Shown here: in pieces, positions 57,938-64,000 of the stretch
Position numbering within the stretch: the first letter of the stretch is position 1
Layout of the letters: every line of letters begins with the position of its first letter
The notes under the pieces: generated by a model
What the model was told of the DNA's origin: nothing
Databases searched by the model: none
The model's input: only the letters and a program-made list of their open reading frames with translations
Translations under genes and position numbers: made by a program
From: Gnetum montanum
Lineage: Eukaryota > Streptophyta > Gnetopsida > Gnetales > Gnetaceae
Assembly (NCBI GenBank): GCA_015680685.1
Contig: MNCI01007798.1
Span: 56,378 to 120,377, forward strand
DNA: 64,000 nt
Direction of reading: 5' to 3'

Positions 57938-58809
57938 TGATGAGTAGTGATGTACTCCTACACCCAACCATATGAATCACGAGTGTTCACACATGATCTA
58001 GCCAAATTCTTTGAACTTTGTAGTTTTTGGTACACTAGTCTTCTAGGAAGTGAATCTTTGCCTTAAGGTCAATCGTTATCTTCCCAATTACACTTGTGAT
58101 GTACATTGGAATGGTTAAGTGTGATTGAGACATTTGATTTTTATCATTTTATATTTTATGGTTTGGTATTCAAAGTGAGATAAAAATGATTAGATTAACT
58201 AATTTAAATTAACTAATTAACTAGTGTCTAACTCATCCTAACATAAGCATCTGGTCCCACTTTCTGCACATGTCCTAAACCCATGTACCCATTGCTGGGT
58301 GACCAAGTGCTATGCTACTTGGTGTACCAAGCGATAATGCTACTAGGATTACCAAGAAAATACATGTTATGGTGAAAGTGCTTGTACTTATGTGTTTAAC
58401 CTATCTTTCTTAATTACTTCATTAACTTAATTACTAGAAATATTTAATAAATAATTGAAAACATTGAATGCATAAACAAACTATTTAATCTATTCAAAGT
58501 GCTTCAAAGTTTATCAGAAAGCTCATCTTTATTTTTGGACACACTGTTGTGATCAGGTACAATAATGCTCGAATAAAGATCTATACACTTAACAACTCTT
58601 GCTACAAGTACTCAAGAGGAAAATTCTAATTCTCAATTAAAAAAACTACAAGAGCTTCATTACAAAAAAATATCTATTATCATAAATGCAATTGGTAGGA
58701 AAATATTTATAGTTGAAAACAAAAATTGCATCGATGGGGCCTCGTTGATGCATGATACGATGCATCAACGGGGCCTTGTCAATGAAGGCAACTGAACTAT
58801 GACTCATTA
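57938..58809 (-). repeat. 3' LTR of element H
   Basis: On the plus strand it runs TGATGAGTAGTG...ATGACTCATTA, followed by TACCCCCAC. TATAAATAT on the minus strand is at 58703-58711. U3 (58725-58795) contains GATGCATGATACGATGCATC, a nearly perfect palindrome, and ggggcctcgttgatg/ggggccttgtcaatg. The length is 872 bases. Confidence 0.85.
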
Positions 58810-59055
58810 TACCCCCACAACTGAATGAAAACTCATCCTTGAGTTCTTTTACAAAATTGGGAAGGTATGGGATTATTGATTGACTCTTCTCAAATAAAAA
58901 AGATTAACTAACTTGACAAAAAATGGAGTGCTCAGGTGTACAAATCAACACATTCCAAAAATAATGGTGTTCAGGACACAAAATTGAACACCATGACATG
59001 ACTCTTCAAAATTGTATAGCATGTTCCTTGACAACATGAAGTTTGGTGAAGAGGA

Positions 59056-61978
59056 TTAGATAGTCCTAGGTGGTGGTGATGCCTAAGGTTTTAAGGGACT
59101 TTCTCTAGCTTCACACACAGGTGGCAGTCAAGGTGGTTATGGCTATCTTGCTATTGTTGCAACTTTTGATGGGAGGCAAAAAGCATCTAATAGTGCTTTC
59201 ATTTTCTCCTCCTTACTTTTGGAATAGTACATTGTCCATGTAGCTTCACCAATGTGGGTTAGAACAAGCACATCCTAGGGATATGGGATTGCTAGAAATA
59301 GCTCTTTTTCATTAACGAACTAGCCAAAAAATTGTTTGCATTCAATGTTGAATGCTTTGATTGTATCCTTCAACTCCTAGTAGTCATTCATCCATTTGGC
59401 TAGGTTCTCAACAACTGATCATTGGTTTGTAAATTATGCTATGAGAACTTTAAGTTTATCATTCATAGTTTGAAACTTTTGCTTGATGCCTTTGTGGTGC
59501 TTGAACTCTACCAAGTATAGTAAATATGAGCTAGCCACTGGTTTCTCTAATTCTAATTGCAGCTAACTAGCAATCAACATTGCCAAGTTTGTGTAACAAA
59601 GATTGGCCAACTCTATATATTCTATCATCTCTTCTATTTGCAACTCCTTTAGTCAAATATCTACCTTGTTGTAGGCATCAATCCTATTACTGATGGGCTG
59701 CCAAATTTCTTTCCCTTGTTGGAGTTGTTGGGAGGGCTTCATTTATTTTTCCCTTTACCAATTGGATGTGTTTCTCATTAACTTCATTTTGCAAGCCAAC
59801 TTGGTCCTTGTTTTGATTCTTCACTTTTTTAAACTTGAGGGCCTCATTTTTCCAAGTGGTGATCTCGATGGCAAACTTCTGGCACAAGGCACAAACTTCC
59901 TCCATTTACAGGTTTTGATTCTCTCTAACCAATCTCCTTAACTTAGTGATCACCCTAGTAGGCTACTTCTATTGTTGATGAATAAATTCTTGCATTTGTT
60001 CCTTCTGGACATCAACATTTCATAGGTAATGATTCTATGTGGTCAAAGTCTCGATCTCCTAGTGCATTTGAGCTAAGTCCCTTTGAATTGAGGGCATGTT
60101 TGCTTTTGCTATGGATTGGTTAAAGATGATCATTACTACCTCCTTCTTAGCCTTCTTAAATCATTCTTGAAGCTATAGGAAAGCTTCATCTCTTATTACT
60201 GCTAGGTTGAGGATTTCAGGATCACCAAGGTAGGCACATAGTTTGGCATCCCTCACAGCCAAGCATTTATTTTGTTCTTGAGCCATTTTAAGTTGCTTCT
60301 CCAAAATGATGCACTTTCCCATTACATCTAGCAACTTCGACTAGGTTGCAGTGATGTTTTTTCAAAAATCAAAGATGTATAGAATCGGTTGCTTGATCCG
60401 CACTAGTTGATTTAGTAATTCCTTATGCTAGGCTACATTCAACTTTCCATTGACCATGCCTATGGATGTTTGCACATTTCAAAATGTAGATATGTCTAGT
60501 AGAGATGTTGCAGGTGCCTTTAGTGCTTCAATAACATAGTCAGCAATAACTTAAGCCACTTTTTCCTACCCTTGGTGATGCATCACCAAGATAGTTACCC
60601 ATTTTCCTTCCTCCATATGTACTAAGAAAGTGATGACATTACCATAGATCGTTGGGAATAAATGGTGTTGAGATAATGACACTGCCACTTCCCAAGCATT
60701 GGGATCTAACCTCAAAGGTAACTACATTCATTAAGTAGAGAAAATTGGTCGACCCCTCTCAATTTGGATAACTATTCAAGCCACCTTGTTAAGGTGACTC
60801 ATTGCTGGATGATATATAGATGGATTCATCCCACTTGTTCCTAGATGTTGCTCTTATTTACTCAAGAGCTATTCTTGGATTTTGTGCAAGTGCTCAATGG
60901 CTATGCAAGCCTATGGCATTGTTTCTTGAGTGGGTGGTGGTGGTAGCTACTCCTCTTCTTGAGTCATCATTGGCANCTGGCATTGTTTCTTGAGTGGGTG
61001 GTGGTGGTAGCTACTCCTCTTCTTGAGTCATCATTGGCATCTTATCTTTCATGATCTTAGATCATGAGGTGAAAGGAGTATGATTCATTGTATCATTAGA
61101 GTAGCTGATAATTCCTACCCTTTTGTAGAGTTTCCAAATGAGGCATGGAAAGGGTAGGGTTTTCCTTCCATGTTTCTTTTCCTTGAAGTACTTTTCAATT
61201 TCCAAATAGATGAGTTCTAGAAGGTTGATGAGAAATTTTCTTACCTAGAGTAGTGCATGCTTGGGTAGAGAAAGCAGCCACCTTGCTTGGCCTCACCATT
61301 GGATTGAGGTGATGGCCCACAATTTTAAAATAGATATGCTCCACCAATGTGATCACACCATACTCCTTACAATAAACCTCATAGCATTGCTAGGTCCACT
61401 CCTTCTTAGCCTCAAGATCACCTTTTGTTGATAGTTCTACCAACTATGACCCAGTGTCAAGAAACCTTACTGCCTACGCGGTAGCTTTGATAGAGTAGGA
61501 TACTTGAATGTCCTTGATCTTGATAGTGGACCCTAGACTTCTATTGCTCTAGAAGAGATATGTCTCTTCCATGTATCGCTTGCCACTAGATGTGATGATT
61601 GGCCACATGGGATAGGTTTGTAGTTGAGTCTTGACATCTGCTAGAGCTTTCTCTAAGAATGGCCTAAAGTTGATCTCTTGAAGGACTGATTGTTGAATTT
61701 CTCAAGACCTGATAATGTCAAGGTAGACTTGATTCAAGGTGAATTCAAGCCTTGGTGTGGGTCTAGGCACTTCTCCTCATTTGATTATTTTGTAGGAACT
61801 TCTTCTTTTAGAATCTATCAAATAGATTTCACTTCAGGCTCCTCACAAAGAGGTCCCATTGCATGGGTTGCCTCTAGCGGTTCTTAGGCTTGTTCTTGTT
61901 GCCCCTTCTAGCTTTGGGCCACTTCTTCCTTGGTTGAGAGGATTCTCCTTCCTGCAAGTGTTTCTATTTTGGTACCAT
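59056..61978 (-). pseudogene. 3' accessory (env-like position) ORF of element H
   Basis: The ATG at 61978 opens MVPK, then a stop, KHLQEGESSQP, parallel to MAPKGKHA in F. Coding character continues through several frames. One readable piece is ALCQKFAIEITTWKNEALKF, then NEVNEKHIQLVKGKINEAL (59905-59730), matching the F coiled-coil-like part residue by residue. The end reads LPSKVATIA followed by a Pro-rich tail, then PPPRTI and a stop at 59056, matching the F end. A 62-base duplication around the N at 60976 (60914-60975 and 60978-61039) is an assembly artefact. The role is unknown. Conservation of start, coiled coil and end in two elements shows that this is a genuine element gene. Confidence 0.65.
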
Positions 61979-62500
61979 TTGTAATCACAATGAGATCATG
62001 GGTTAGTAATCATTATGTAACTTACAGCAATTGGGATACCTTTATCTCTTAAGGATAGTTACACTTGGCTAAGTTGTGATTATGACTATTTTAATTATTC
62101 CAATTATTATTTTATTTATGTGTTACTATTAATAAATCATTCTAGAGGTTGTTGAAAGGGTTAACTTTCGAAAAATTGATGTTTGTATATTGTTAAGGTT
62201 ATTAACCCTTTGGGGGAGTTAGAAAAATTTCCAAAAAGTTTCATCAATTTTTCATCAGAAACCTTAAGATTTGAGGCCCCCATGATAAAGATCTTACCTC
62301 TAGTAACTATAGGATTGAAAAATGAAGTGATTTGGACAAATGTTTGGGAAGTTATGGGCTCTAGAAAGTTTTGGGCTCTAAAAAATTGCAAAACTCCCCA
62401 TGTTATGAGGCAAATGTCAAAAATTCCTAAGTGCATGGTGGTATATATAGGATGTAAGCACTACATTGATAGGGCCTCATCGATGTAGTTGTTGACCACT
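61979..62500 (-). promoter_or_regulatory. Internal promoter-like region upstream of the H accessory ORF
   Basis: The minus strand contains TACATCGATGAGGCCC and CTATCAATGTAG, then CCTATATATACC (box at 62442-62449), then a leader of about 460 bases to the ATG. The F counterpart has TATAAATAG at the same place. GATGAGGCCC and ATCGATG words recur in the U3 of this element's LTR. Confidence 0.45.
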
Positions 62501-64000
62501 AAAGATGACTATTGACATTGTTCAAACTTGCAAAATACAAAGAATTTTTGAATGAAATTGGGATCAAATGAAAGCTCAATAGGCCAAGAATAGTATGAAA
62601 ACATGAGAAGAGGGTTTTGAAGCTCATAAATTTGAAAAATGGAGAAAAATTGATTTATGGGATGAATGAAATAAAAGGTTAATGAGCACTGAGCAGAATA
62701 CCTAATGGAATATGCAAAAGATAGGATTGTGGTAATGTCAAAGGTAAGGAACCTTAACTAACCAAACTAAGAGCCATGCAAGTGGGTCATTCCCATAGCA
62801 AGCTCATGCCCTCATTGCCATTACATAACCTCAACTAGGGAGTCCATGGGCCCCATAGTCAAGTAATGGTCATGAAATGTTAAGGACCAACCAAAAAGAA
62901 TCTACTCAATAATTCAAACACATCAAACGAAGACATAGAACATAGTAGTGAGGTGAGTTATGGTAGCATGGATGGATGACAGAGAAGGTGGAATGGAGTT
63001 TCAAATTAAGGTCATCAAAATTCCTTGGTGTAATTTATGTTTAAAATGACTCGAATATATCCATCCTTACTCCAGACCAAAACCATCTACTTTTAGTAAC
63101 TTCACATCACCACCCTATGATCAATCCATCAACACAAGACATGAGAGTGCTTCCACAAGACAACCATCATTCCATAAGAAGAAGAAAAGAAAGAAGTAGT
63201 AAGTGAGAGAGGGCCTTAGTTAGAGGGGACCTTTAGGCATAGGTTCATGTTTTTCTAGTCCCATAACCAGTTCTTATAGCCCGTTTATTTGTCCAAGGGT
63301 TGTGCTTTGAAATCCCATTGTTTTTTTCTTTTATTTTTTTTTTATTTTTTTGAATGGGAACCACACCATGCAAGGACTTATTCATTTATTATATCTAAGG
63401 GATGTGCTTTGAATTTCCATCATTTTTTTGGATGGGAACCACACCATGCAAAGAATTTATTTGACTTCCTATTAGTGGTTGGAATGGAAAAGTAAGAAGT
63501 TCATGAAAAACACTCAAGCACTTAAGAAAGTAGAAGAGTACAAAGAGTATTGAGTCCCCTTGAAGTCATACCCTTTACAAAATTTTGAATCCTTCCTAAT
63601 TATAGAACTACCAAGGTTACTAATTGTTTAAAAGTTTTTTTAATGAAGGAACCTCAAATTTCTAGAATAAGGAAAACCATAGAGTTTATCAAATGGGTGG
63701 ATGACATGGACTCATTTCCTGTTCCATGAAAAATAAATCCTATCAAAGTCATCAAACATTAGAATTTAAAAATAGAAACCAGACATTGAAAATCACAACA
63801 TTAAACACAAACCATCATTAGTAGACAGTAACAGTGACACTGTGTCCTATGGTAATAAAGCAATTTTATTATAAAAAATAAGGAGATATCACACTTGAAT
63901 AAAAAAAACCAAATAAAGTAAAATATATAATAAAGTCTAAAATAATCAAGAAAGCCTCAAAGATAGTAAGGATGGTGTGAAATTATAAAAATTTAAAAAT
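62501..64000 (-). other. Post-integrase spacer of element H
   Basis: No gene is visible. It matches F 20490-22050 in reverse and A 1-500 in places (gggaaccacaccatgcaagg at about 63356, and again at 63435). The block at 63290-63460 is present twice in tandem (aagggttgtgctttgaaatc and aagggatgtgctttgaattt), each with the accacaccatgca word. The end is A-rich. Confidence 0.55.

Larger units (their letters stand above)
57938..64000 (-). mobile_element. Element H: Athila-like retrotransposon, 3' part, right end outside window
   Basis: The minus-strand order from the right edge is post-integrase spacer (64000-62500), internal promoter region, accessory ORF (61978-59056), PPT and 3' LTR (57938-58809). 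The order and sequences parallel the 3' half of F in the opposite orientation. Gag-pol would lie beyond 64000. Its left flank is cctta. Confidence 0.75.

Noticed and set aside
1-64000. Endogenous pararetrovirus or other viral insertion
   Set aside because: All gag-pol fragments have flanking LTRs, PBS or PPT and gypsy-type domain order. No movement protein or pararetroviral coat motif was seen.
1-64000. tRNA or rRNA genes
   Set aside because: The only tRNA-like signals are primer binding sites complementary to tRNA 3' ends. No A/B box pair or cloverleaf was noticed, though short divergent ones could be missed by eye.

Overview
This window looks like a piece of a large, repeat-bloated plant nuclear genome. 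The evidence is wall-to-wall Ty3/gypsy LTR retrotransposons of Athila-like and Tat/Ogre-like types, a Copia-like and a LINE-like remnant, and one decayed plant cytochrome P450. Decay is dominated by stop codons and C-to-T type changes, as expected of methylated heterochromatin. A seed plant, perhaps a gymnosperm, is my guess from the P450 flavour and element density; the sequence does not prove it. I find no intact host gene and no rRNA, tRNA or CRISPR array. Several single-N joins with duplicated flanks show that the window is a draft scaffold.

Layout. (1) 1-5414: element A, minus strand, Athila-like, cut by the left edge; it has gag-protease but no RT/RNase H/integrase. (2) 5415-34075: element F, plus strand, the host of a nest. 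Its gag, protease, RT, RNase H, integrase, 3' accessory (env-like) ORF and 3' LTR can be followed across three antisense insertions: A in gag, E (9398-19031, Tat/Ogre-like) at the RNase H/integrase junction, and B (24998-32570, sister of A, with a perfect 5-bp target duplication) in the accessory ORF. The stretch 5779-7147 is scrambled by assembly joins. (3) 34076-37342: AT-rich DNA with a LINE-like C-terminal fragment (minus) and a probable Copia/Sirevirus-like end (minus). (4) 37343-39949: the 5' half of element C (plus), with LTR, a tRNA-Asp type primer site and gag. (5) 39950-55288: element D, minus strand, Tat/Ogre-like, with 1.8-1.9 kb LTRs, gag-protease, no RT/integrase, and an opposite-strand ORF with its own TATA-like box and candidate introns. 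(6) 55289-56130: 3' half of a P450 pseudogene. (7) 56650-57937: truncated LTR and internal remnant I. (8) 57938-64000: element H, minus strand, 3' LTR plus an accessory ORF homologous to that of F, running off the right edge.

Themes worth attention. Four of the elements (A, B, D, E) have lost RT, RNase H and the integrase core yet keep gag-protease, LTRs, PBS and PPT; A and B share the same deletion, so a pol-less form multiplied. Every LTR family has its own cluster of short palindromic or tandem motifs just upstream of its TATA box, and in D, E, F and H related motifs recur inside the element. The accessory ORFs of F/H (sense) and D (antisense) are each preceded by an internal TATA-like box.
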